Assembly: GCA_019188255.1 (NCBI GenBank)
Contig: JAETXT010000008.1
Coordinates: 1,798,001 to 1,862,000 of the forward strand
Origin: Verticillium longisporum
Lineage: Eukaryota; Ascomycota; Sordariomycetes; Glomerellales; Plectosphaerellaceae
Length of the DNA: 64,000 nucleotides
Reading direction: 5' to 3'
A program made the translations under genes and the position numbers. Each line of letters opens with the position of its first letter. The first letter of the stretch is position 1. The notes below the pieces were generated by a model, which was not told where the DNA came from, ran no database searches, and was given only the letters and a program-made list of their open reading frames with translations. This document shows positions 24,301-35,815 of this stretch, in pieces.

Positions 24301-24547
24301 CCTGGAGGGAGCGCTGCAGACAACCTGCATCAGTGAACTGCCGGGCCCGTGCCAGAACTTGCAAGACAATACCGTTGTGCAGTTGGCCATCAACCTGCCG
24401 CTGTGCACCGCAGCTCTCGGTCCTTTCGCCGCCGGAAATGTCCTTACTTGTCTGTCTTCAGGTCTAGGCAACGGGAACTCTGTTCTTGACTGTCTGAACG
24501 ACACCCTATTTGGAGGGGGGGGTGCAGCTGCTGTGATTCCTATTTAG
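21343..24547 (+). CDS. Large secreted repeat protein, adhesin/flocculin-like
   Basis: Two exons (21343-21620 and 21682-24547; intron 61 bp, GTGAGT...CAG) give 1,047 residues. The ATG at 21343 starts a signal peptide (MLNSLTLTVLSGLSLLPHPG). After a short Cys-containing N-terminal part come 11 tandem repeats of about 45 residues, each with GPFTT..GGSWTGT and ending in a TGTVIVLxP strand (about 100-595). Then follows a Ser/Ala-rich stalk (about 615-745) and four Cys-rich modules of about 70 residues with the pattern xCxxL...GLAL...LCTxALGPFAxGNxxTCL (about 765-1035). The Thr-rich beta-strand repeats and Ser-rich stalk are those of fungal adhesins/flocculins, so a role in surface attachment or the cell wall is inferred. 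A canonical GPI signal is not obvious at the C-terminus (GGGGAAAVIPI). I do not recognise the Cys-module family. Confidence 0.82.
21700..23170 (+). repeat. Eleven in-frame tandem repeats (~135 bp unit)
   Basis: DNA encoding the GPFTT..GGSWTG repeats. The unit is about 135 bp and every copy stays in frame. Synonymous differences between units are frequent while the protein core is kept, so the array is not a fresh expansion throughout; the middle units (around 22500-22800) look most alike. The array also produces a long open frame on the opposite strand. Confidence 0.85.
23640..24510 (+). repeat. Four tandem Cys-rich modules in the adhesin-like protein
   Basis: Four diverged in-frame repeats of about 70 codons. 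Each has a conserved Cys before a short helix-like segment, then LCTxALGPFAxGNxxTCL. The first two and last two are more alike as pairs. They follow the Ser/Ala stalk and end near the stop codon. Confidence 0.75.
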
Positions 24548-24848
24548 AGCCCCCAAACTCGCCTCAAAAGGCGGGGTTTTAATCTGGGAATATAGTACTA
24601 TGTGTTTTCGTGGACAGGAGTCTCTTTTGTTAGTTGGAATTCAAGTGCCAGAGAGGGTGGCAAGATTGAGAAATTTTGGTCTATCTACCTAGGTATCCAT
24701 GGATCATGTAGTCAAGAAGTATCTTTCCATAAGTATCTGGTACGAGCCGTGAATCGCGAGGCTAGTGGTCGCTTGTTTCACGTTGAAATGAGTTTTTTTA
24801 ATCGAGATTTGTTCATTGTGCGCTGTTCATGGTTTGCTGACGGCCCTC

Positions 24849-26286
24849 CTAAGGCTTAAGAATGACTTTTTGGACCTTCATCTCGTCAAAAAGCTTGTAC
24901 CCCTCGGGCGCCTCGTCAAGGGGAATTATTTTATCGAACATGAATCTGTCAGCTCATTAGCATGTGAAAGCTTCCGATGGAAATTGTAAGTTGCCGTCTG
25001 TACCCCAGGAGGTGCTGCTTCTTCTCCAGTAAACTCAGTGCATCAGAAAAAAATGGATCGCACAGGGCAGCGGCCCATTTGTACACGCAGGTTCTTGCTA
25101 GAGAATTGTTAGCAAAGGTGTTAGCTAAGGCTGGGACTGCCTATGCCTTACTCGTAACCATCTGCGCCGGTGAACGGAAGCTGTTAAACGTGCGGTTAGG
25201 GTAGGCTTCACAGGATAATAAGATGGAACGAACCTCCTGGCTGTGGACACCGACACTGCTGATGACGCCCCACGGACGAACCAAGTCAAAAGCGGTCTGC
25301 ATTGCCGGCTTGAGACCGACGACTTCAATAATGGCATCAGCACCACGACCCTCGGTCACCTCGTGGATCCTCTTCAGCATGGCTGCCGTGCCATCATGGA
25401 AGTTTAGCGTTTCTGCGCCAAGGTCTGCCGCAAGCTTGAGGCGACTTTCAACGCCATCAATGGCAAAGACCTTGCGGGGACTGTACTCGAGGGCTGTGAT
25501 GAGGGCACACAGGCCAACGGGACCTAGCCCAATGACAACCACGACGGCATCGGCCCACCTCTCGAGCCCAAGCATTTCCCTGGCATTCGAGGCGCCGAAG
25601 AAACCAGTCGGCCAGATGTCGCCCATAAGAAGGGCAGCATCAGTCATGAGGCTCTCGGGGGCCTTGAGAACGGTGCCGTCGGCGAAGGGAACGCGGACGT
25701 ACTCGGCTTGTGCGCCGTCAAGTTTCTCACAGCCGAACAAGAGACTGTTCTCGCAGCGCGACGAGTATCCATTGCGGCAAAAGTAGCACTCCATGCTACA
25801 TGCTCGTTGTCAACACTGTTTCTGGTCTCGGCGATAAGGAAATTGAGATAAACACGAACCACGAGGTTGTGAAAGGAGACACAATCCTATCACCGATGGA
25901 GACCGTCTTGACCGAAGTGCCAGTCTCGACGACTTCACCGCTAAACTCGTGGCCCATGGTCACGCCAGCCGCGCAAGGCTCAATTCCACGGTACACATGG
26001 AGGTCACTGCGTGGTGAGTTAACTGATCTGTGTCTTCCACAATGGAAACAGATTGGGGTGGCTGAAGAACCACGTACGAGCCACAGACAGCCGCAGCTTG
26101 TACACGCACGATGATATCTCTAGGATCTTGGACTGTTTTCAAAGTCAGCCTGTGGGTCCGATCCCGAGGGCGGTCTCTGAGCGTGTCAGGGGTGAGTGTC
26201 TTACTCGCTGGGATAGGTTTCTCCTGTACCAAGACACTCTTGAGACCGTTGAAAACAACAGCCTTCATAGGCTTAGAGCGATCCAT
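24849..26286 (-). pseudogene. Zinc-dependent alcohol dehydrogenase (MDR family), one frameshift
   Basis: Seven exons can be traced: 26205-26286, 26078-26132, 25860-26006, 25234-25795, 25152-25180, 25004-25097 and 24849-24945. Together they encode about 355 residues of a medium-chain zinc alcohol/polyol dehydrogenase. Visible features are the catalytic-zinc GHE segment (MGHEFSGEV), the structural-zinc lobe (CMECYFCRNGYSSRC), the Rossmann motif (VIGLGPVGLCAL) and the family-typical end (FDKIIPLDEAPEGYKLFDEM). In the sixth exon a run of seven T on the minus strand (near 25047-25053) shifts the frame; six would keep the conserved reading through SIFSDALSLL. As read, the protein stops just after VRSIF, losing about 60 residues. 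This may be a real lesion or a homopolymer sequencing error. The stop codon is convergent with the adhesin gene 301 bp away. Confidence 0.75.
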
Positions 26287-27030
26287 GCTGTACGAGATTC
26301 AGAAAATCCAGGGGCGTATTGTTGTTAGAAAGAAAAAAGGAATTGTTTGGTCAGATCCTGTGCTTGGACGGGGAGAATTGGTCGTGACATCTGGAGTGTG
26401 GTTAACAGACGTTTTGTCTCGGGTTATGACCTAATGAGGGACTCGAACCTTGCTCGTGCCGTCAGAAGTCGCCTTAGTCATATCGTACTTTGTAAGGCGG
26501 GGCAATCGCCGACATCGGCTTAAAAGGGCGTGGCGCTGGGATGAAAGTAGAGAGTAACAGCGCCATATTCAAGGCCCGCGGGCAAATTGTACGTGTGTCA
26601 TGTTGCCGAGCATAATAACCGTGTTCTTCTTACTCAAATCACGATCGTGCCTGGAGATGGACGTGGGACTGACGAAGATGGCCGTCCTCGGGGTGGCTGT
26701 GACGTGTGGCGCAGACATGGAACAACCACCAACCACAAGTAACTATGGGCTCAAACTAGGAAGCCACGTCAACTCAACCGCAAGCTTGTAGATCTTCGTG
26801 AAGCTGTCAGACTCAGATGTGACCACTATGCGATCCTACCATGACGCAAAGACACGTTCGAGAAATATGTGCAAGAGTTCCATTCCAACTAGTTGAGCGC
26901 GGCATCCTTCTGCTCTCTGGCAACTGCTGCCAACATTGAGGCCTGCATCCGACGCCAAAATCACCACCATAACCAAGTCTTCCAGGATTCTCATCAGCGA
27001 TACAAAGACCACGTGGCGGCGGTGGCCGTG
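26287..27030. other. Intergenic, nothing seen
   Basis: Space between the dehydrogenase start and the stop of the upstream MFS gene, both on the minus strand. It presumably carries the dehydrogenase promoter. No supported frame or repeat was recognised. Confidence 0.5.
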
Positions 27031-29102
27031 TTACTCTTTGCGTTCAGTGACACTCAGGCCCACTGGCTTTTGCTCGACCTCCATAGCAACATGTCCTGGC
27101 TTTGAGTCGGAACTGTCGGGCTCCTCTAGCTTTGCATCCAGGGCCTCCTGGTTTTCCTCCTCCTCAATAGACCTCTGGTACAGGCCTCTCTTCTGGTCAC
27201 GTCGCCAGAGAATTTGCCCGATCAAGAAAAAGGTCATGTAGCAGCAGGTCAGGACGACGTTCGCCGTGAAGCCGCGAGTCCAACGGGGTCCCTCCGTGAT
27301 GGGGAAGGTGACCACGTTGTACCACGTGAACAAAGCCCAGCCGACAGTCATCTGGGACACATAAGAGTAGGGCGGGACCTTGACCTTTCGTGAATGAGAA
27401 ACTTACCATGGCACCAGTCGTGAAACTCTTCGCCTCGTTGTCATCCTTCATGATGAGATGCACCCAGGGGAATAGCATGGGCGTGATGCACGAGGTCATG
27501 CCGAGCATGAAGTACGCAGCCAAGTGCAAACCGAGCGGGGTATCCCAGACAAGAAGTGTGGAGTGGCAGAAGAGAAGGATGGTTGCCGCAAAGAAAAATG
27601 GAACCCAAATTGGATAGACCCTGCAAAGCGGGTTAGCGATGGTTCATCTGAGATACTGCAAAAGACAATGAGAGCTCACATCACAAATGAGGGTACTACA
27701 ACGCCGACAACGATGGCGAAGGCTTGGACGCCGGTCGGGAGAATGTTGATCATCTCGACGGAATACTCGCCCGTCGACTTGACCCAGACAATCATCTGGC
27801 CAGCAACCCAGCTCGTCAGCTGGAAACTAGAGCGTGACATGTTAGCCAAAGCGCAGACGGTCATCGGGCAGATGATGGCTCATACCAGACATATGTGCAC
27901 ACTGCAACGTAGAAGTGCCAGTGAGTGAAGACGCGCTTGAGCATGCGCTTGCCGATCTTGCGACTCTTCCTTACACCGTCATCCTGCATGCGGGCCTGAG
28001 CCAGTTGCTGTTCAGATTCCTTGAGCCACCAGATGCGCGGGCTGGTGGGGATACCGGGGTACAGGAAGAAGCCTGCGATGGCAATGGGAAGGGAGATGAT
28101 TCCGTCAATGATGAAAACCCAGCGCCTGTACAACAGAGTCAGCAATGCGAAGTTGAGCTTGAGAATGGGGTAATCGTGAACATACCATCCCTGCATGCCA
28201 CCCTTGCCGTCCAGACCGGCGTGAGCTGCAGCCTGCATGTAGCCACCAAACATGGCGCCGATGTTGCTAGAGACGTACCACACGCCGGCGCGCTTGAACA
28301 CCTCCTCGGACCTGTACCAAGAGGCCAAGATATACAGGGATCCGCTGGCAGCAGGGGTCTCAAAAAGACCCATGAGGAAGCGCATACCGTAGATCATCTC
28401 AGCGCTGTTGTTGCGGGACTGACAGAAAGTGACAATGGTCCATAGCAACTCGCAAATTGGAAGGATCCAGCGTGACAGCTTCGGTCGAGAGATAATCAAC
28501 ATGACGGGAATTTCCAGTACAAGATAACCAATGTTGTAGAATGTGTGGAACAGGTTGTACCTGTAAAGTAAGCAAGAGGTCTTGATAAGTCCTGACAACC
28601 GGGATCTTACTCAATGCCATTCAGATTGAGATCCTCCTTCATGCCGGAGTTGTAAGCATTGTTGATGTTTGATTAATCAAGCCATTTGATGAAATCTTGT
28701 CATTGTTAGACTTCCCTGTTACAGCTGAACTGAAAGACTATAAGAGAGGGATCACATACACATGGAACAGCTATCGATGAGAGTTAGTACTGCTAATTAC
28801 AACACGTTCATGTGAGAGAACACCAAGACTTACATGAGGGGCAGGATAATGCGGTCTAGTTTCTTGAGAAGTCTCTTCTCCTCCTTGCTGTAGTGGCTAG
28901 GATACCAATCGAAGATGTACAGCCATGCAATCCACAAGTTTCTCTGTGGAGGCTTTGCAGACGAGCTCACCACAACTCCATTCTTGACCACACTCTCAGG
29001 CGGATCAACTGGCGTTGCCGAGTCGGATGGACGCTGGGCTTGCTCGTGCACGGGCTGGCTGTTGAGTTGTTCGTCGTTCGTTCTCTGTGGGGGGGTCGAC
29101 AT
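27031..29102 (-). pseudogene. Dal5-type (anion:cation symporter family) MFS transporter with a nonsense codon
   Basis: Eight exons were traced: 28834-29102, 28760-28770 (an 11-bp micro-exon), 28611-28695, 28186-28560, 27886-28125, 27680-27826, 27407-27620 and 27351 down to 27031. They total 554 codons with all phases consistent. The protein has a hydrophilic N-terminus, about 12 membrane segments and a charged C-terminal tail. The family motif near the first membrane helix (WLD.SNINNAYNSGMKEDL) places it with the allantoate/vitamin/tripeptide permease group of fungi. In-frame TAA occurs at codon 101 (28673-28675) inside that motif, where relatives carry a sense codon. A C-to-T change of CAA, a CpA context, would explain it. 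No alternative acceptor lies between the stop and the conserved residues. An upstream ATG at 29189 would add 29 residues. Confidence 0.75.
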
Positions 29103-29940
29103 GATGGGCAATTCCTCGGCAAAGCGGCAACGGATGTATAGTCTTGTGGTCGTAGAGTCCGAGTCCGACTTGTTTGTTCGGGTCCTCAATGGCCATCCGA
29201 CGAGGTTTTAATCATATTCGAACGTATCCACTGGTTGTCCGGGGCCCCGGAGTAAGTGACAGCAGGTCGATCTACCCCAGATACTCAAATTGCCACGAGG
29301 AGCCGCTGACTTGGAAGGCCCGTCGGGACATGGAGCAATTGGCGATGCTCGCGGGCCTCGGAAGAGGTCCTGTCCGTTGCTGTAGTTGATCGTGGCTGGA
29401 TTTGGATTTGCGACCCCGCTCAGCACAATCTCGAAAGGGAGGACAATTGGTGTGTCATCCTAAAAGTAGTTTTTTCTGCCAACGTTGACTCGGACCATCT
29501 GTCGGGGCAAAGGAGAAGCCCCAGCGCTTTCGGCCTCCGGATGATGTTCGCTCCGCCGCTAAAGCTAAAGACGTCTAAGGTATGCTGTACACTCGCTAAT
29601 TCGCCTGACAATGTCCCGAAGTGAGGTGTGATTGCGCAACGGTTGCAGTGTCGTTGCTTGTATGACCTACTAAAAGTTTTTCCACTGCTCTCAAGTAGAC
29701 GTTTGCATCAAAAGTCGATTGTCTGTTTAAAATAATGGCAGTCTCAAATTTTTTCAACTAATATGGGTTCAGCCTGCTTCCACCTTTCAAAATACTGGAA
29801 GAAGCGGCGCCCCTCTTCCTTGTTGGGGCATGAGTACGTTAAAGTCAAAGGTGATCTTCTGGACTGGGTGAACCCGCCATGACAGAGGGTGGCAAGATGC
29901 ATTACCATGGTGTGATGTGACATGCATTCACTTATTACAA
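29103..29940. other. Intergenic up to AT-rich border, nothing seen
   Basis: Region upstream of the MFS gene. Composition becomes AT-rich from about 29940. No gene or RNA was supported. Confidence 0.5.
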
Positions 29941-30642
29941 TACCTAGGTTACTTCGAATTATATAATAACGCCCTAAGCCTCTTTACGAACTTTATATAG
30001 TTGGGAGTTGATAAAATCAGATAATCTTCAGGTGGCGTCGAGAAATATAAGCACCTGGGCCAGCCTAAACCCATATAGAAAGGTCTTAGTACAAATTTAG
30101 TTCGTGCTCTCACTAAAGTCCTTTGTACTCTATCTGAAATACCCTATTATTATTAGGCTTAGGAATACCCAAATAGTCTAATTTAGGTATTATAGGGGAG
30201 TAGATATTTAGGTTCTCTAGGTTATCTAGAGAAAGCCTATAGGTTTAATTAAATTAATCTAAAAACTTACTTAAATTATATAGGTTTTTAGATTAATTTA
30301 ATTAAACCTATAGGCTTTCTCTAAATAACCTAGAGAACCTAAAAAATTAAAGCTTAGACTAATTAGCGATCTATATACTTTCTATAATAATTTAAGCGGG
30401 TAGGAGCTCTAATATTAGAATATTTATTCGAGTTAATATAGATCCCTCTTTTAATTCCTATAATAATAATAATAATAATAATAATAGTAATAGCCCTTAC
30501 CCCTATTACCCTAACTCAATATACTATACTCTATTAATAATAAATACTTAATATAGCTATAATAAATAGTATATTAATTAATAAAATTAGAATAGAAAGT
30601 AGATATAGAATATTCTATTAATCCTAATATAAAGAAAGTATA
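29941..30642. repeat. RIP-degraded AT-rich DNA left of pogo copy 2
   Basis: AT-rich, nearly free of CA/TG after about 30070. Contains a 58-bp inverted repeat (30209-30341) and a short TAA microsatellite (about 30460-30490). It ends with the TATA next to the transposon terminus (30639-30642). The parent element was not identified. Confidence 0.7.
30209..30341. repeat. 58-bp near-perfect inverted repeat, 17-bp spacer
   Basis: The left arm 30209-30266 begins TAGGTTCTCTAGG and the right arm 30284-30341 is its reverse complement with one mismatch (a C/T difference in the ATCTAGAG segment). Few differences between the arms inside heavily mutated DNA point to a young palindrome, or to arms kept alike by hairpin-mediated copying. 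It could be a small foldback/MITE-like element. Confidence 0.85.
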
Positions 30643-32502
30643 ACGTAATCCACAAGCGAGTGGTTCACCCATGCGAGTGGTTCACTTCACCCCGACCCGA
30701 CAAACATTCCGAGGAAAACCTCAACCCAAACGCCGTAAATCAATTAAAATCACTCCTCCTCGTCTTTTGCAGACGATGAGATAGCTACCTGACAAGTTCT
30801 CGCGTTGTGGCCGGTCTTCCCGCATACGCTACAGCATCGTTTCTTCGGCTGGGACCACGACGCGGGACCCGGGTTCTGCAGCGTTTCCTCTTTTATCTGG
30901 ATATCTACTTCCTTCTGAGCAATCTTGTCCTGTCCCTCGCCTACAGCCATGCTTCCTCCTTCCCGGAGACGTAGCTTTTTGGCCCTCCGGCGTCGGCTTA
31001 GTGTAGCATTTTCCTCTCGAAGGATCATAACCTCTGACTTCAAAAGAGCGATCTGGTGCATAACACCCCGCGTCCCCTTCGCAAGATAGTCAACAGCATC
31101 TAAAATTGACGTTGGGGAGCTTCCCTGGTGGCGTGAGATTCGCCCTTTGATGAAGTCAGTCTGGGAACCTGCCTCGAGCAGGTTAGTGGGCGTCTTAGAG
31201 ACCCAAGAATCACGCTCCCCGTGGGACGTCCCCGGAGGCGTCGTCGTCCTCAACCTCACATCCAGCTTTGACAGGACTGTTTCCGGGTTATGGGGACAAG
31301 CCCCGCTCCTCGAAAGCCTCCCTGGATGTTTTTTTCTGTCATTGCTTGCTGAAATGCAGCCGAAAACGCCGGGAAGAAGTCCTCTTTGCTGATGTGCGTT
31401 GTACCCGCCCTCATCCTATCCTCGATTTGCCGACCGTATGCTTTCTTTAGTGGGCCAAAACACCCAACATCGAGAGGCTGGAGTAGATGTGACGAATGAG
31501 GAGGCATACAGAGTGTGATGATGTTGTTCTCCTTGCAGTAGAGTTCGAAGTCGACCGAGTGGTGACTTTCGTGGCCATCCAGGATCAGTAGGCGATAACC
31601 GCCCGAAGTACGGGACTTTGTATGCCTGTCAAAATGCCGAATCCATTCCAGACCAATATCATTCGTCGTCCAGCCGTTTGGAGATGTTGCGATTCTCCAG
31701 TCGCGAGAAATCGCGTCGTCCTGGTACCAGCTCGAGAGGTGGTACTTGCCCGAAACCACGATGAACGGCGGGACGGAGAAACCCAACGCGCCAACGCCCT
31801 GGATCACCGTAACCCATTCCCGGTTGCCTGGCTGCCTCATCTTCACATTGGACCGTCTTTCCGAACTGGTCACGACCATTCCGTTGGCGATAACGCCCAT
31901 CTGGAAGCCGGTCTCGTCAAAGTTGTACATGTCAGCCTCTTGGATGCCGTACTTGGCGATCATGTTATGCACGAGGCGGAACCACGCGTTTATCGCGTCC
32001 GGATCTTCGCATTGGGCCCTCTTGTAGTCGTACTTGCGAAAGAAACGCGTCCGGAGCTCTGGTTGCCGTTTGACGAAGTTTGCGGCCCAGTTCTTCCCGA
32101 CGCGTGGCGCGTCACGGTCGGCAAGCAGGCGATTCGCCATATCTCCGACCTCACCCAACCGGGGAGGGTAAGATCGCGCATCTAGGTCAAGGATATATTC
32201 GACAATAGTTTTCTCTTCTAGTACTGTTAATTTGGCAGAATTGGGCGGGCTTTCGCGTCGGGAGGGTTTGCCCTTCTGGCGTCGGAGGAGCGTCGTTAAG
32301 GGGACGGTGTAGATCCTCGCAGCACTCCGGGCGCTTAGGTTCGGGTCATTGTCCATAGCTTGGATAGCAAGGAATAATTGACCTTCTTTTGAAAGAGTCT
32401 CCATCGCGGGCGGAGGTGGAATCTGTAGAATTCAGGTGTAGGTCGTGGGCCCGGGCGAAGTGAACCACTCGCTTGGGTGAACCACTCGCTTGTGGATTAC
32501 GT
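30643..32502 (-). mobile_element. Pogo/Fot1-type DNA transposon, copy 2 (complete, 1,860 bp)
   Basis: A complete element in minus orientation, bounded by about 50-bp terminal inverted repeats starting ACGTAATCC and by TA target dinucleotides (30641-30642 and 32503-32504; TATA on both sides). It is essentially identical to copy 3 at 35718-37577, which lies in inverted orientation 3.2 kb away. The only differences found by eye are a T/A run of seven instead of six and a G/C run of four instead of five. It shows no RIP although both flanks are RIP-saturated. The right flank (32505-32550) matches the right flank of copy 1 and the sequence at 57015. Confidence 0.95.
30750..32404 (-). pseudogene. 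Pogo/Fot1 transposase with one frameshift (copy 2)
   Basis: The first frame (31256-32404, 382 codons) holds a Psq-type HTH (about 5-45), a CENP-B-type HTH (about 58-120) and the catalytic core with D163 (NFDETGF), D276 (LLILDGHES) and D312 (LLQPLDVG), a DD35D arrangement. Here the run of seven A (31329-31335 as T on the plus strand) keeps the family reading EKNIQGGFRGAGLVP. A run of four C instead of five (31292-31295 as G) then shifts the frame and stops translation early. The remaining C-terminal region (from about 31259 down to 30750), with a coiled-coil-like stretch and a CCHC knuckle, lies in the next frame. One extra C would join both parts into a protein of about 550 residues. Confidence 0.9.
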
Positions 32503-35500
32503 TATAGTAATTACTAACCTAGGTAATCCCCTAATATTAGTTTAATAGTAATACTATTTAATTTAATTATCTAATTTAATAACCTCTTAATAGATTTATT
32601 AACCCCCCCCTTCTTTCTTAATTAGAATAATAATTTACTATTAAACTATTTAGAATTAATAAGCCTCTTAATAGAATAATTAACTTTATAATCTATTATT
32701 ATAAAAAGGAAAAAGAACTTTTACTTTAATTAAAGAATCCCCTCTCTCTCTTATATATAAATATTAAATCTATAGACCTCCTTTATTTATTTCTTAAATA
32801 TTCTTCTTATTTATAAATAACTTAATTAGGGTAATAATATAATTTATTACTTTATTCTCTAAATACTACCCTCTTATTCTCTAATCTCTCTCCTCCCTCT
32901 ACTTTCTTCTTTTTATTTATAATTTACTTTATATTTTTCCTTTTTATTTACTTTTAATATAATTCCCTTAATTACTTACTAAGATATTTAAAAGTAATTA
33001 TATACTATATAAGGATAATATTTATAAGAATCGCCCTATTATTCTAATAGCTATAAGGACCGACCCCCTTAACCTACCTAGAACTCCTATACTATAAACT
33101 AACTAGGAAGCGCTCAGCCTTAAATAGAGCCTCTCTATAAAGGAGTCTAGGCTATAAAAGAGAAACTAAATAAGTATATCTTATTAATATAGATTAATAG
33201 GAATATTAACTTATTTATTATAGCTATTCTATTATCCCTTCTACTACTTTCTTATAACGATTAGCGATTCTAGTAATAGAATAAGTTTTTTAATATAGAT
33301 TCTAGCTACCCTAATAGAGATTTCTAATTTTAAGCTATTAAATATCTTAGAGATCTCTATCGTTTATATTATTTAAAGTTCGAGGCCGATTTTAATAGGC
33401 GCTTTAAATATAAATAGATTATAGATACGTCCTAGCTAAGTAATATTATATATATCTTTAATAATATAAGCCTAATAAAAGTATAGCTTTTATATATCTT
33501 ATATTAAATTAAGCTAAATATATAATAAAAGCGCTAAATTATTAGATCTATAGAAGATTATATAAAAAGAAGTATCTAAGAATTCCTTAGCCTATATAAA
33601 TTATTTTATCATATCTTATTCTTATTAATATATCTACTTTATAATAATCTATTAATTCTATTAAGACTATAATATAGTAAATCTATATCTACCTTCTAGC
33701 GCTATTAATAGGATTCTTATTTAGGCTTAATAGTTCTTATAAAGGATATATTCTATATTATCCTAGTAACTATTAACTTCGAACATATATAGAGTTTTAA
33801 TCGCTATATCTACTCTCTATAGAGGGCCCTTCTTTCTTCTAAGAATATTAAGGCTTATTTTATATTTATAGCTTATCTTAAAGAGCTTATCTTAATTTCC
33901 TTTCTAGATATATTCTAAGATAAAGATTCTATTTCTAATTTAGAGAATATTTTCTTATAATATTAAATAGAATTAGCTAAAGTCTTCTATATAATCTATA
34001 TAATAGATCTATTATATAATATAGAGTTTCTATCTCTTATATCTAATAAATAATCTATCGACTAATAACTACTAAGCCCTTAGACTTCTTAGCTTTAATC
34101 TTCGTAATAGAGTATACTCCTTAAAATAACGGTCTCTATACTTTAAATATAGAATTATATATCTAATATATTTATAATACCGCCCTATATTAGAGATTCT
34201 AGCTTTAGGCCTTCTAATCTAGATTTTTAAGAATTACTTTAATATTAATTAATTTAAACTTAATATAGATATTAAGCTACTTCTTTTAGCTTTTTATAAA
34301 CTCTTAATTAATTATCTTAAAAATATATAAAGAGTAATTTAAACTTAACTTTATTATCTATAACCTAGTATTTTAGCTTTATATTCTAGCTTATAGCGGT
34401 ATTATTAATTATAATAATAATATAATAACCTTTTAAGCTATAAATATTTTATCCGAAATTAATATTAATTATTTAATTAGTATATCTTAATATCCTAGTT
34501 ATTTATTTAGGGATCTCCTCCTTTCTATTAAATATAAGTAAAGTCCGGAAGATATTAATATTCTCCTATCTATCTATTTTAGAGATATCTAATAACTATT
34601 CCCGATTAGCTAGGAGAAGAATATCTATAAACTATTAATAAGAATATAATAACTAAGACTATTATATATTAAATTAAAGATTCTATATTAATTTCTTTAA
34701 AGTATTAAAATAATCTATTAGAGTTCTTTTATAATTTTCTTATTATTTCCTTATCTATATAATAAGAATATAAACCCTATTATCCTAAATAAGCTATTAA
34801 CCCTATAGACTATTCGCTTTATATTATAAAGTCTTAGCCTATATAGTAATTAAATCCTATAATATATTATAAAGGATAACCTTTTAATTATAGATCCTAA
34901 ATATATACTTTAAAATAACTCTCTTATTTTCGTCTAGGATCTTATTAAAAAGGATATAATCCTTCTTCTAAATATAACTATTATTTATAATAATATTAAC
35001 CTTTAATTAAAGATATTTAATTAATTTATTTTATATCTATAATTAGATTATAAAGCTAGCTTTTATAAAAGTAATTTAAAATAATTAGCCTATATAATAA
35101 CCTTATAATAATTATAATTTACTCTAAGAATAGCTATATTAAAAATAGAATCGTTTTTCTTAGATACCCGAAATAAAACCCTTTTTAAAAGGGAAAGAAA
35201 CTATTTAAATATACTATTATATTTAATCTTATAATCGGAATAGAATTTGTAGAGCTAAATAAGAGATTTAATATCGCTTTTATATTAGAGAAAAAGAAAA
35301 TCGTTTATTAAATGCTAAAATATAAATAAATCTAAATCCTAGATCTTCTCCTTAATATCTTAGATAATATTATCGTTTTAGGCCTTAAGATATTCTTTAT
35401 TAGCTATTATTTTATCTTTAAATATATCCTCTTATAAACTTTTATCCTTAATATTAAAATAAATCTAAATAAATAATATTTTAATATCCCTAGAATTAAT

Positions 35501-35717
35501 TAATATATTAATTATTATATAGCTAAGAAACTTATTAAATAGTATTATATTTATCTTTAATTTATTAAAATTACTTTTCTTAATTAGCTTAATTTAGAAT
35601 AAGAAAAGAAAGAGATTTCTTTTTATTTCGAATTATATAACTCTTCCTAGTACTCTAGCGATTCTTAATATTATAAATCTCTTTCTCTTTAACGTTTATA
35701 CTTTCGATTTAAGTATA
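32503..35717. repeat. RIP-saturated DNA between inverted pogo copies
   Basis: A 3.2-kb AT-rich segment with almost no CA/TG. The left end carries the about 45-bp motif also found at 978 and 57015; the right end reads TTCGATTTAAGTATA. No reading frame survives and the parent element was not identified. The segment is bounded by two inverted, near-identical transposon copies and so could invert by recombination. Confidence 0.75.
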
Positions 35718-35767
35718 ACGTAATCCACAAGCGAGTGGTTCACCCAAGCGAGTGGTTCACTTCGCCC
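35718..35767 (+). repeat. 5' terminal inverted repeat, pogo copy 3
   Basis: Starts ACGTAATCCACAAGCGAGTG and contains two GCGAGTGGTTCAC units 15 bp apart. It matches the inverted 3' end at 37528-37577 except for two bases. Confidence 0.9.
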
Positions 35768-35815
35768 GGGCCCACGACCTACACCTGAATTCTACAGATT
35801 CCACCTCCGCCCGCG

